Shown here piece by piece: positions 35,117 through 47,066 of a stretch of 64,000 nucleotides of DNA. The notes below the pieces were generated by a model. It did no database searches, had not been told where the DNA came from, and worked only from the letters and a program-made list of their open reading frames with translations. Each line of letters begins with the position of its first letter. The first letter of the stretch is position 1. Made by a program: the position numbers and the translations under genes. The stretch spans positions 15,285,336 through 15,349,335 of the forward strand of contig NW_022881614.1 of NCBI RefSeq assembly GCF_003369915.1, read 5' to 3'. The stretch comes from Drosophila miranda (Eukaryota > Arthropoda > Insecta > Diptera > Drosophilidae).

Positions 35117-36592
35117 TAAGGGAAAAAGGGATAAATAGGAGTGAAAATATTAGAAAACGTGGATTGGATTATGGAAATCGTGGAGCGTGGACGGAGTAAC
35201 GTCGAAATTTGAAATTTTGTGCTTAAAACAAAAAGTTTGAAGTGAGTACAGAAAAGGCGGGCGATAAAATAGGTTGTAATGCTGAAAATTTTACTAACAG
35301 CCGGCAAGGAATATAGCCACCAGAACCGGGCCAGAAGGTTTCCTGGAGAGGGACACTGGAGTTCGAGAAAGTCGACTGCAGAGAAGAAGACTGCCCAACG
35401 GAACCTGAGTGAGTTCGTTCCAGTTGCGCGTGTGTGAGCAAAGTAGCGCGGGACGTGTGAAGGGGGAGGGTGAAAGAGGACGATTTAGCTGCCAGGGCGA
35501 TTCTAGCCACACCGCACGATCGTTGCATCGCCTTCCAGTGCGTGCCACACGTTTGGTCTCATTCACCAAGTAAAAACCCCGAAACCCTATTCACACACAC
35601 ACACACGCGCACACGTGTACACGGACCTATATAAATTTAGGGCTGACCGGCCACGGCCAGCGATCGCCCACGTCGTTTGAACTTAAAGAAAAAAAACATA
35701 ATCCGCACTCCAAATACCGTTCCACATTAAATGTTATTTTGTTCCGTGTGTTGTCCTTTATTTAGTAATTAGTATTAGCTTAAACCGTTTAACGTAAAAT
35801 CTTGGCCATTGAAAAAAAATATGTAAAAACACCAACACCTTTCATGAACCTAAATCTGCGATCAGCTGTTCAGTGCCAGAAGATTAACCCTTAGTGGGTG
35901 ACGCGGGGGTCCCATCAGTCCACCGTATTTGGTCGAGCGATTTGTGGAAAAATATTGTTTATTGTTTATGTCCCGGGGACCCTTAACAAGAGCTCTTGGT
36001 AGGTTAAGTCTCCGTAGGGGCCCGAGTTAAATTAACTCCCGTAAAACTGGATCCACTCATCTACACATATTCCATTACGTATGGGTGAGGGTATCCCTGT
36101 TGGTTGAACGAAATTTCAGCAGTTATTTCCTTGTTTGCCTTTGTGTCGAACGTTTTGGTGTTTCTTAGTGGTTAGTGATAATTTTGAGTATAGCTATTTA
36201 TTAATGAGAAAGATGAAATTGTCAATTTACGATTATTAAAGCTTGGATATATATTGAAGCATGATGCATTAAATTTAAAATAGAGGGAGGACGCGTGGCG
36301 TAAGCCATGGATTAGGCCAGCCGTTACCGTTCCAGCAGAGGGTGGCCAAAATGAACGTTGTGTTTGGTCACAGGTAGGGCGGGCGCGCGAAGTGATAACA
36401 CCCAAGCTTCAACCACTTGATAGCCGTCTGTTTATGATTTTCTTTGTTGTTGTTAGGTTGTTGTTAGTTTTGATGTCCCGAGAAATAGTATGTCTCCTTT
36501 TTTGTCTACATTTGGCGGGCAAGGGGAACTACCCAGCCCTGGGGTCGACAGCTAGCCGGCATTGCCCTCTGGGAAACAAGCCAAGTGTAACA
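34927..36592 (+). repeat. LTR-E (5'-truncated)
   Basis: It lacks about the first 105 bp because of the U4 deletion. It keeps the TATA box at 35628, the 166-bp block, and the end ...GTGTAACA before the U5 primer site at 36595. Confidence 0.82.
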
Positions 36593-37783
36593 AATGGCGC
36601 CCAAGATTATTTTCGAATTCGCATGCATCTGGACTGACGCAGGTTCGGGTGGTATTACAAGAAATGTCACTCGGGCTGGTAAAGGCAGATGAGGGGAATG
36701 AAAAAAAATAATAAATTTAGTGGAGAAGACGACAGCTCGCGAAGTGCAGTTTAGCTGTCCCGGCAGAAGTCGCTGCTGCAGGCTGAAGGTGAGCGTAAAG
36801 CTGGTCCTTAATGGCGCGGGGTGATTGATGCTAGGGATGGATAGACGGAGGCAGTTAACGGATATATAAAATATGTGATAGGGACTTACGAATTACAGTT
36901 GAACATTTTGTCGCTATTCGATGTCGCAAGTGAACGTAAGTCACTGCCGTTCAACAAAAAAATGGACAGGGAGTTTGCGACGGACACATTGCCTGGTGGA
37001 CTGTGATATCGAATAAATCTGTGATGGAATGTGATATTGGAATAAGTTAGAGTAAGTCATGTAGGTAAATGTTCATTGTAGTTTCGCACCTGTTTGTTTA
37101 AAACAAAGCCGCTTTCGTGTTTTTGAACCTGTTGTCTGTCTGCCGAGAGGTGGTGAGGAGTAGGTGGCCCGGGAGTCGTAAAGACAACCCGCGATGCATC
37201 TGTTGTCATGGCAGATCGGTATGATGGATGACAGGAACAAATCACAAACAAAGTGAGCTCATGCACCGTGAGGCTTTTCGTTTATCGGCCATCGCTTAGA
37301 GCGATGACTAGAGTAGATGACAGGCCACACAAAGGTGGTGTTCGTAATTGTAGGATATCCGTAGGGCGACTGTCAAGTGGAGCGCAGAAACTGGAGCGGT
37401 TGCTGGTCCCGGCTAGTCACGTGTCCCCCTCTTAATGAATCTTGTAAGAAGAAGAAGAACTGTTAGGAATTTTTGTTGTTAGGTTTTGTGTTGTGTTGAA
37501 TGTGTTTGAAGCTTGAGTGTCTTAGGTGTCGATCGAATATACATGTATGTTATTATTTATTTATTCAAATATTTAATTGCATATATCTCGTTAACGGCGC
37601 TGGTTGGCGCAATATTTATATCGGTATTTATTTATTTATTTATCCGAGTATTTATTGGTCCGAAGCGTGGTGTTATTTATTCTTACTAGTTATTTCTTTG
37701 GGTATTTATTTCTTTATTTATATATATTATCTTAGTTTAGGAGTTTCCCTTTTTTTTTGTAATATTGGTGTTGCTCGGTGCAG
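36593..37783 (+). other. U5 leader
   Basis: Primer site at 36595 and leader homologous to that of U1. The donor-like site reads CTGAAGGTGAGC, so GTGAGC is kept despite a change upstream. No gene is seen. Confidence 0.7.
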
Positions 37784-39343
37784 ATGCCACAAGAAGGGGG
37801 TAGTCGACAGTATCATACGCGATCACGCGTAAACAAAACAGTGGACCAGATAGGAGAAGTGTCAGGGGCGATGTTTGATCAAGATCGGGAGGAACTTGGA
37901 GCTGTGGGTGGGTTGCCAAGAACACCGGTCCAGGCCAGGTCAGAAGAATGGCCAATGTCCGATCCTACACCCACGCTTGCTTCCGAACTGGCATCAGCAG
38001 TCAACGTATCGTTGGCTCAGGCTCATGCGACACACAGGGCAGCGAACACTGACTCGATTAGTCGGGTGTTGCAGGAGGAGTTGCGTAAGGGGTTTATCGA
38101 GATGATGCATCAACTAAACGAGGTACTCCAGCCGGTTAGACAGCTGCAGCAGCAGAAGGAACCGTAGCGGGAGGAGGTTCACCACGAGCAGGAGTATCGA
38201 GGAGCAATCCCGAAAAGGAAGCCGTCTAGCACGACTGATGCGCCGATTCCGCCACCAAAACCATTTTTGGCTCGCTCGGGGCGAGGTGGTATTGGTCCGG
38301 AACCGTCTTCAGGAGTAGGACCGACCGCATCCAGTGAGCAGCATCAACGGGGTGGGCATCAAGCGCGAAATTGGCGAAACCCGATAGCACTCAGACACTC
38401 GGGTCAGGGTCGTGGCGAGGGTAGGAGAGCTGGTGGGATTCCTCGAGAAGATCCGCATCCAAATCCCCCGGGTTATAGACCTTGGCCACGGTGGGGCCGA
38501 GTCGAAAAATGGGACGTGACGTTCGACGGAGACAGCAACAAAATGACAGTCGAGGATTTTGTGTTCCGAATTGAATCCCTACAAGCCCAATGCCGCTGTC
38601 CGTGGGATGAAGTTCTAAAGGGATTTCATCACCTGGTTACAGGAAACGCGCGGGAATGGTACTGGCAGTACATCCGTGATCATGGCGGTGGTGTTTGGCA
38701 GGAACTAAGGGGCGACTTAATTGCTCGTTTCCGAGGCACGGCGTCCGAGTTCGACCGCATGAGAGAACTGCGAGAAAGAATGCAGCGGTCGAAGAGTGTG
38801 GAAGACTTTTTCCATGTCATGAGAAAGCTCGCGTCGAGGTTGGAGATGCCACCACCTGAAAAGGAGATGGTAAAAATCGTCAAAAAGGCACTCACAGATG
38901 AGATAGCGAGTTTCGTCTACGGCTTACGGGTTTATTCCTTAGACCAACTGCGGGATGAGTGCGTGGAAATAGAGGCACATCTGAAGAGGAAGGCTCGATC
39001 TTCGTGGCGAGGAGCACCCAAAGCCACAAACTATGGTCGCGGGCCGAATGCGAACGTCAGCGACGTCGCGCAGGATCGGTCGATTGGCGATGAAGAGGCA
39101 GAGGTCATTGAGGAAGCGCAAGTGACACAGCGTGTTCCACAGAAGTAGATTTGCTGGAACTGCGGGCAGACCGATCATGGCTTTAGGGACTGTATGGCAT
39201 CGGAGAGGCGCATTTTCTGCTACCGGTGTGGAAAGCCCGATGCATATTGTCCAACCTGTCCGAATTGCGCGGGAAACGTGAAGAGGGGTGCGATCCAAGC
39301 AGGCGAATCACGCTCACAGAAGGGGCCTGCGCAGAGAAAGTAG
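37784..39343 (+). pseudogene. Ty3/gypsy gag, unit U5, three stops
   Basis: Stops are a TAG at 38165-38167 shared with U3, and the two array-wide stops at 39146-39148 and 39341-39343. A private 3-nt deletion lies near 38790. It is otherwise nearly identical to U3. Confidence 0.88.
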
Positions 39344-42300
39344 AAGAAAATAAAAATGAATTAGATAGACGTAAATTGCATGCTAGGTTAAGGAACTTAT
39401 CATATGAAGAGCGCTTAAGAAATTATTTAGAAACGAGAAATAGAATATTTTCTGAACTACGAGTGGATGGTATGCGAGCACTGTCGGTGCGGGTGAGAAA
39501 GGCGAGATCCCGTTTTAAGCAAAGGCGAGCTATGAGGAGGCAGGTGATTGCTTCAGTAAAGCGTTGGTGCAAGAAAGACCCGAGAGTTTTCGCAGAAATC
39601 TCTATAATGGGCGAGTCCGTGCGAGGCCTGTTGGATTCAGGCGCTACACACAGCATGCTAGGGTGTAATGGTCAGGAATTCCTGGAGAAGCTGGGCGTGG
39701 AGGCTCGTCGATATTCTTCTATAGTGAAGGTAGCGAATGGGGAAGATCGCGCAATCGTTGGCCGAGTGGAATTACCGGTGAAATACAAGGGAGAGGTAAA
39801 AAGATTAACGTTTTTCGTATGCCCGTTCTTGGAACAGGAAATTTACTTGGGGGTAGACTTTTGGCGGGTATTCTCATTGGCTCCTGAGGTGATGTGAGAA
39901 GGTCCAGTAGGGGCATCTCACAGATTAGTGGAAGAAGTGCTGGCTGATCAAGTCGCTCACTATGTGGAAGGCCCGGAGAAGGAGATAGTGCAGGAAGAAT
40001 GGGAGTTGTCAGAAGAGCAAAGGGCAGCCTTGGATCAGGTGAAGGCAGAGTTTCTGACTTTCGAAGCCGTAGGCCTGGGGAGGACGTCGAGAGAGACTCA
40101 CAAAATTCAGTTGGTGGAGAAGGCCGAGCCTGTGAAGGATCGACATTACCCGCTGTCGCCAGCGATGCAGGAAGTGGTGTGTGGTGAGGTGGACAAAATG
40201 TTGGCTTTGGGAGTCATCGAGTACAGTGGAGTCCGTGGAGCAACCGTACCACCGTGGTGCGAAGGCCGGGCAAAAATCGCCTCGATGCCCGAAAGCTCAA
40301 CAAAGTAACCATCAAGGACGCTTACCCACTTCCTAGCATCGAGGGGATTTTGTCGCGTCTCGATCAGACGATATATATCTCCAACGTCGACTTAAAATTC
40401 GCTTTTTGGAAAATCGAGCTGGACGAGCAGAGTCGACCATATACGGCGTTCACGGTGCCGGGACGGCCTCTGTACCAGTTCCGTATGATGCCCTTTGGCC
40501 TCTGCAACGCCGCACAACGCCTATGTAGACTGGTCGATAAGGTGATTCCGGTTGAGATGCGTTCAAACGTCTATGCGTATCTCGACGACTTGCTGATTAT
40601 AGCTGAGGACTTCCAAACGCACGTGAAGATTCTGCGACAGGTTGCCGAGCGTCTACGAGAAGCAAATTTAACGATAGGGCTGAGCAAATCTCATTTTTGC
40701 TATAAAAACATTAAATACCTGGGATTTATAGTGGGAGGAGGAGCGCTGAAGATGGATCCGGATCGTGTGTCGGCCATTTTGCGCATTCCCGAGCCGCGAT
40801 CTGTTCGAGAATTGCGTAGTTTCCTGGGAACTGCGGGCTGGTACCGGCGCTTTATGAAAAACTATGCTGAGATGGCCGGTCCGCTCACAGACGCCCTGAA
40901 AAAGTCGGGAAATGGAAAGTTTAAATTGACGGAGGAGGCAAAACGAGCCATGGGGGAGCTAAAAGCTGCACTCACCTCGGCACCAGTCCTGGTACACGCG
41001 AATTTCAAGCGGCACTTCTACATACAGTGCGACGCCTCACATTATGGAGTAGGAGCCGTACTCTTCCAAAGGGATGACGAGCAGAACGAGAGGCCCACAG
41101 CGTTTTTCTCTGCCAAACTGAATTGCCACCAAAAAAACTACTCGGTGACAGAGAAAGAGTGTCTGGCAGCCCTCATGGCGATCCTTAAGTTCCGTCCGTA
41201 CGTAGAGCTTATGCCGTTTACAGTCATAACTGACCACGCCAGTCTCAAATGGCTCATGACCATGAAGAACCTGGATGGTCGCTTAGCTCGTTGGTCCCTT
41301 CAACTGCAGGCCTTCGATTTCGGCATAGAACACCGGAAAGGAGCGGACAATGTAGTGGCAGATACATTGTCACGCAGTATTGAAGAGCTGGAAGTGGATC
41401 CGAGTAGTATCCTGGGTTTTGAAACGGTGGAGTTTGAATCTGGAGAATATCAGGAGTTAAGGAAGGAAATAACAGAGAACCAATACCGCTTACCTGATCT
41501 CCAGATTGTTGACGGCATGATATTCAAGCGCATGCGCTTTGAACGATTGGATGATCAACTGGAGGGCGCCGTCTGGAAATTGTGGGTTCCGAGTTCGCTG
41601 ACGGCCGCGTTGATAGACAAAGCACATTCGGAAGAGAAGACAGCGCACGGAGGAATCGCGAAAACCTTGCACTTATTGCGTAGGCAGTTTTACTGGCCGA
41701 ACATGGCGATAGAGGTGCGGGATTATATCGTTCGTCTCGAAAACTTTTAAGGAGATGACCGATGCATTCGGAGTCACTCATATGAGGACGCCAGTGTATT
41801 CTCCGCAGAGTAACGCAGCCGAACGCGTGAATCGCACAGTACTCAGCGCGATTCTGGCGTATCTGGAAGACGATCACCGGGACTGGGATGTGCATCTGCC
41901 GGAGATAGAACTGGCTATTAGGAACTCGGTTCACGAGGCAACAGGCGTAACACCATTCTTTGCAGTCTTCGGGCAGCAAATGTATTTGCATGGGTCATGC
42001 TACAAGCTGGCAAAGCGACTGCGGTCAATCGGCGAGCATGACATATCGCTGCTGGAGGGTCAGCACAAGCGACAACTCATCCAAAAGAGGATTCGCGCTA
42101 GTTTACATCAGGCATACGAGCGTAGTAGGGTAAGATACAACCAGCGAGCTCGGGTGTTTTACGCGAGGCCGGGACAAGAGGTATTCCGCCGAAATTTTGT
42201 CCTTAGTGACTTCGGAAAAGGCTTTAATGCCAAGTTCGCGCGCAAATTCATCCGATGCCGGGTAGTGAAGCCAGTAGGAGAGAACGCGTATGCTCTGGAG

Positions 42301-42354
42301 GACCTTAACGGCCGTCCCATAGGAGTGTACCACGCCAAAGACCTGAGAATGTAG
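39226..42354 (+). pseudogene. Ty3/gypsy pol, unit U5, integrase core deleted
   Basis: It carries the protease-end TGA (39895-39897), the shared 1-nt loss (near 40226), the 6-nt RT deletion and the RT Q-to-K change, as in U3. In addition, 299 bp are deleted at about 41729, corresponding to 11118-11416 of U1. This removes the zinc-region cysteines and the first two catalytic Asp of integrase and shifts the frame to a stop at 41750. The C-terminal part resumes at 41755-42354. Confidence 0.88.
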
Positions 42355-42359
42355 TGAGG

Positions 42360-44128
42360 TGTGGGTGTGGCCTACGTTGGGCGCGGCAGAAGAATGCAGG
42401 GCACGCCGGCGTGTGCTCAATAGTGTTCCGGAATCCGGTGGGCATGCCCACGCGTATGTTGTCCCTCCTGGGACTGACGACATACTCGTGGTGGTGTTCC
42501 AGTCCCACCTGAACGATAGGTGGCCAGGGCTGAGGGCGACGCGCCATCTAGCGGAAGTCCAGGGAGGCTCGATGGTGTAAGGGTACATCGGGGGGAGCTG
42601 GAGCCGTTACTGGGGATATAAGGAAGAGAATAGGATTAGTTATATGTATTAGTAAGGGAAAAAGGGATAAATAGGAGTGAAAATATTAGAAAACGTGGAT
42701 TGGATTATGGAAATCGTGGAGCGTGGACGGAGTAACGTCGAAATTTGAAATTTTGTGCTTAAAACAAAAAGTTTGAAGTGAGTACAGAAAAGGCGGGCGA
42801 TAAAATAGGTTGTAATGCTGAAAATTTTACTAACAGCCGGCAAGGAATATAGCCACCAGAACCGGGCCAGAAGGTTTCCTGGAGAGGGACACTGGAGTTC
42901 GAGAAAGTCGACTGCAGAGAAGAAGACTGCCCAACGGAACCTGAGTGAGTTCGTTCCAGTTGCGCGTGTGTGAGCCAAGTAGCGCGGGACGTGTGAAGGG
43001 GGAGGGTGAAAGAGGACGATTTAGCTGCCAGGGCGATTCTAGCCACACCGCACGATCGTTGCATCGCCTTCCAGTGCGTGCCACACGTTTGGTCTCATTC
43101 ACCAAGTAAAAACCCCGAAACCCTATTCACACACACACACACGCGCACACGTGTACACGGACCTATATAAATTTAGGGCTGACCGGCCACGGCCAGCGAT
43201 CGCCCACGTCGTTTGAACTTAAAGAAAAAAAACATAATCCGCACTCCAAATACCGTTCCACATTAAATGTTATTTTGTTCCGTGTGTTGTCCTTTATTTA
43301 GTAATTAGTACTAGCTTAAACCGTTTAACGTAAAATCTTGGCCATTGAAAAAAAATATGTAAAAACACCAACACCTTTCACGAACCTAAATCTGCGATCA
43401 GCTGTTCAGTGCCAGAAGATTAACCCTTAGTGGGTGACGCGGGGGTCCCATCAGTCCACCGTATTTGGTCGAGCGATTTGTGGAAAAATATTGTTTATTG
43501 TTTATGTCCCGGGGACCCTTAACAAGAGCTCTTGGTAGGTTAAGTCTCCGTAGGGGCCCGAGTTAAATTAACTCCCGTAAAACTGGATCCACTCATCTAC
43601 ACATATTCCATTACGTATGGGTGAGGGTATCCCTGTTGGTTGAACGAAATTTCAGCAGTTATTTCCTTGTTTGCCTTTGTGTCGAACGTTTTGGTGTTTC
43701 TTAGTGGTTAGTGATAATTTTGAGTATAGCTATTTATTAATGAGAAAGATGAAATTGTCAATTTACGATTATCAAAGCTTGGATATATATTGAAGCATGA
43801 TGCATTAAATTTAAAATAGAGGGAGGACGCGTGGCGTAAGCCATGGATTAGGCCAGCCGTTACCGTTCCAGCAGAGGGTGGCCAAAATGAACGTTGTGTT
43901 TGGTCACAGGTAGGGCGGGCGCGCGAAGTGATAACACCCAAGCTTCACCCACTTGATAGCCGTCTGTTTATGATTTTCTTTGTTGTTGTTAGGTTGTTGT
44001 TAGTTTTGATGTCCCGAGAAGTAGTATGTCTCCTTTTTTGTCTACATTTGGCGGGCAAGGGGAACTACCCAGCCCTGGGGTCGACAGCTAGCCGGCATTG
44101 CCCTCTGGGAAACAAGCCAAGTGTAACA
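42360..44128 (+). repeat. LTR-F, terminal 3' LTR of the array
   Basis: A full-form LTR (about 1.77 kb) with its TATA box at 43164 and the 166-bp block. It ends ...GTGTAACA at 44128 and is followed by GCTTTTGATATTCC instead of a primer site. This is the one place where the LTR end can be read against non-element DNA, and it confirms the 3' boundary used for all the LTRs. Confidence 0.88.
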
Positions 44129-44471
44129 GCTTTTGATATTCCGTGGTATATTACTAGCTGTATAGAACACTTAGCCATGCCCACATAATTTTATCCGATT
44201 AGTGAATCTATTTTCTAATTGATGGCTTATTTTAAACACTTGCTTTTATTAAATTGACAAAATAAAAACCAAAACCAATAAGCCATCGATTCAATTTTGA
44301 CCTCAGAAAATACCGAAAAGTATTAAAAACATCAGAAACGGTCGCCCTGGTTGTGAAGTAAAAGCTTTTCGGTATATTGATAAATGCGATAAATGCAACC
44401 CTTTTTCATAACTGTAAATCTCTGACGCCGGGTTTCCTAAAAAATGGCTTCGTAGAAATTGTATTAGCAAA
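44129..44471. other. Right flank of the array: repeat relic and possible promoter of the next gene
   Basis: No gene is seen. Positions 44131-44260 resemble 51268-51395 (see the repeat entry). Two perfect 11-bp inverted repeats follow: 44221-44231 with 44277-44287, and 44310-44320 with 44365-44375. The second, ATACCGAAAAG/CTTTTCGGTAT, resembles elements often found in fly housekeeping promoters and precedes the first exon at 44472. Confidence 0.55.
44131..44260 (+). repeat. Dispersed repeat, copy 1
   Basis: It shares TTTTGATATTC, ATATTACTAGC, TTTTATCCGATT and TGGCTTATTTTAA in the same order and spacing with 51268-51395. Identity is clearly partial. The array ends only a few bases before this copy. 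It could be an old mobile-element or promoter-derived repeat; I do not recognise the family. Confidence 0.65.
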
Positions 44472-44640
44472 ATGACAAAATATGATGCAAACGCCGTACT
44501 ATGGAGCTTGGGTAAGCCGATTTTATATTAGTTTTCGTTCTATAAAATGAAACGGGCTCCGAAACGTGTATATCTTTAAATAAATTCTTTTCGCAGATGA
44601 GTACATGAAAATACACAAAGACGAAATGCCCATTTACTAA
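44472..44640 (+). pseudogene. Predicted 5' exons of the Asn-rich gene, ending in a stop
   Basis: An ATG at 44472 opens 40 coding nt to a good donor (G|GTAAGC at 44512). An acceptor TTTTCGCAG ends at 44596, and the joined frame reads ...WSLDEYMKIHK..., then TAA at 44638-44640. The WSLDEYMK motif resembles the UAP56-binding motif of mRNA-export adaptors such as ALY and UIF. The frame after the TAA is the same as the long ORF starting at 44656, so one stop separates the two parts. Either the gene is broken here or the long ORF starts on its own at 44656. Confidence 0.5.
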
Positions 44641-44655
44641 AAAAAAAAAAATCAG

Positions 44656-46495
44656 ATGTCAAAACGATTCAATAGAAAATCTGCGCATTTAAAGTCTTAC
44701 AAAGACGCCGAGGCCGACTTAACTCAGGACGAAGACGATGATGGTGATTTCAATATTCTTACGGTGCAGAAAAGTATCGATGTGGACGATGACACACACG
44801 CAGCGAATATAAACCAGCTTAATTTCGAGAAGAACGATTTCGATCAGCTAATGTATAATGAAAGCCTGGAAACTAATGATGTAAATTCGAATACTGAACA
44901 ATGTGAACCACTAAGTCAGACGCCTCCACGTCCGAGTGTTAAATCGCGGCTTGGCGTCAGGCCCACCAAACGCGTGGGGAATCGCGGAAAACAATCTCAG
45001 CAGAAAGCGATTCAAAAGCGTGGCAAAACCTATCCTATAAAAGCCGAGGCCGACTTATCTCAGGACGAAGACGATGATGGTGATTTCAATATTCTTACGG
45101 TGCAGAAAAGTATCGATGTGGACGATGACACACACGCAGCGAATATAAACCAGCTTAATTTCGAGAAGAACGATTTCGATCAGCTAATGTATAATGAAAG
45201 CCTGGAAACTAATGATGTAAATTCGAGTACTGAACAATGTGAACCACTAAGTCAGACGCCTCCACGTCCGAGTGTTAAATCGCGGCTTGGCGTCAGGCCC
45301 ACCAAACGCGTGGGGAATCGCGGAAAACAATCTCAGCAGAAAGCGATTCAAAAGCGTGGCAAAACCTATCCTTACAATATAAACGGTCGTAACAACAGTA
45401 TGGAAAACTACAATCAAAACCGCGTGTCTGCAAATTTCCATCGTGGTCTAGAAGCCTATAATAAATTTCGTGAGCGTAACGAAAGCTTTGGTGAATCGCA
45501 AAACGTATTAAATATCCCAAATAGTCATGTCCATATTGAAAACTTGGGTCCCAATGGACCCATCTTTAATGGCAGATCCAATACTGATAATTTTAATTTG
45601 AACAGCAACTTTATGATGCGCTCGAATCATATGAACACCTCCGATTCAAACAGCTTCGGCGGGCTGCTCCCGAATAACCAAGGCCCCGTTAATTCGAATA
45701 GCCGCGTCGGGATGTTCTCGAATAATCAAGGATCTGCAAATTCAAACAGGATCGAGTGTATGCTGCAGAATAACCAAGAACACGTGAATTCGAACGGCTA
45801 CGATGGGTTGCTCTCGAATAATCCAGTACCTGTCAATTCCAACGGCTACGGCGGGCTGCTCTCGAATAATCCAGGACCCGTGAACTCGAAAGGCTACGGC
45901 GGGTTGTTCTCGAATAATCCAGGACCCGTGAATTCGAAAGGCTACGGCGGGTTGTTCTCGAATAATCAAGTTGCCGTCAATTCGAACGGCCACGGCGGGT
46001 TGCTCTCGAATAATCAAGTTGTCGTCAATTCAAACGGCCACGGCGGATTGCTCTCGAATAATATGAACAGCTACGACGGGATAGGCTTGAATCATCCGAA
46101 CACCAGCAGACGCGATATCATTGCAAACAATTGGAACAGCAGTATCGAGATGAACTCGACGAAGCGAATCCCACCCAATAACTTTTTACTCGTGAATCGT
46201 CAGGAGCTATTAGTCGACGGCTCATCATCATTGAGTGTTGGTCCAGCTCGTCCAGCTCGTGGTATGTTTATAGGTGAGGCGCTTGGTATGACTCTAAGCG
46301 ATTGTAAAACGGTCGATGTGCATCAAGTTACCCAAAACGTGTTGAGTTTGCTGTCTAATGCTGAAAAGGATTCCGAAAGCAAGGTATGGCCTAATATAAG
46401 GACTTTAAGTAATATAAATATTTTTATATGTATGATTATTTTAGACAAACTATGGGGTCCATAATAAAAGTACATCGCAGCAGCGCGATTCGTGA
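44656..46495 (+). CDS. Asn-rich repetitive protein, unrecognised (possible UAP56-binding family)
   Basis: The ORF runs from the ATG at 44656 to 46464 unspliced. An intron at 46384-46444 (donor AAG|GTATGG, acceptor ATTTTAG) would instead give 17 further codons to a TGA at 46493-46495, which I prefer. The first third is two near-identical 112-residue blocks, acidic (TQDEDDDGDFN) then basic, each ending in PRPSVKSRLGVRPTKR. The middle is Asn-rich and holds eight 16-residue repeats of the type SNGYGGLLSNNPGPVN. No enzymatic domain is visible. The upstream UAP56-binding-like motif and basic RLG-type patches would fit an mRNA-export or RNA-binding role, but that is weak inference. Confidence 0.55.
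44707..45372 (+). repeat. 336-bp tandem duplication inside the Asn-rich gene
   Basis: Copy 1 starts at 44707 and copy 2 at 45043, an offset of 336 bp (112 codons). I see only a few differences between the copies (for example TTAACTC/TTATCTC and TCGAATACT/TCGAGTACT). The frame is preserved. The near identity means a very recent duplication. Confidence 0.9.
45646..46065 (+). repeat. 48-bp coding minisatellite
   Basis: Eight full 48-bp units and a partial ninth encode 16-residue repeats (SN-x-x-GGLLSNN-x-x-PVN). The central units are most alike and the outer ones have drifted. Confidence 0.85.
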
Positions 46496-47066
46496 AACTG
46501 GATGCCATGCAAGAAAGTATTGTACCATCTTGTCGCCGGAAGTATAATTAAGAGTTCATTATGACAATAGGTTAAATATAAATATTCAAACATGGAAGAA
46601 TATTAGCGGGCACCCGGTCGTGCCGGACGAGTGTGAATGTGCGTTGGTGTATTGCAGGGCAAGAAGAAGAGTAGGGTCGAGTGGTGCAGTGAATGGCACT
46701 CCAGAGATCGAACAAGATTTGAGTTTGTTTTTTATATATGTATTTTTACAGCAAAAGGCGAATGTTCATACAGAAGCGATTCGCCGACGGAGGAACAGAA
46801 TAAAATAATAATCAATCAGTTAATCTGCTTCATAGTTAGAACGTGGAAGTGACATAGCTGAGTGGATAGGGAGCTCAAGACCATTTATTGCACGCAACGC
46901 CGCGAAGTGAATAATTATTTTGTTTTCAGATCGAATGCCGGCATACGACAATTAGAAGAACAAAGAAAATCTGACCCCATTATTTTTAGTTTTGTAAAAT
47001 CAAAAAGAAAAGGAAAAATAAACGTTAAACTTTCAAATAAATGTTTGCTGTTCGCCTGTGCCCACC
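46496..47066. other. Intergenic stretch before NADK2
   Basis: About 570 bp in which I see no convincing gene. Small ORFs are short and unlike known proteins. A tRNA A-box-like string (TAGCTGAGTGGATAGG near 46856) has no matching B box. Confidence 0.5.

Larger units (their letters stand above)
1..44128 (+). mobile_element. Tandem array of a Ty3/gypsy LTR retrotransposon (units U0-U5, LTRs A-F)
   Basis: The same leader, gag, pol and LTR recur head to tail, and each LTR serves as the 3' LTR of one unit and the 5' LTR of the next. LTR 3' ends followed by a primer binding site occur at 5970, 18887, 26731, 33391 and 36592. The last LTR ends at 44128 and runs straight into unrelated DNA. The Pol order is protease, reverse transcriptase, RNase H, integrase, which places it in Ty3/gypsy (Metaviridae). 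I see no env-like ORF between pol and LTR in any unit. The long LTR (about 1.77 kb) and tRNA-Lys-type primer site recall the Drosophila Osvaldo/Ulysses lineage, but I cannot confirm the family. The left end is beyond the window. Confidence 0.93.

Noticed and set aside
46850..46880. tRNA-like A box
   Set aside because: No B box, no cloverleaf and no terminator T-run at the right distance.
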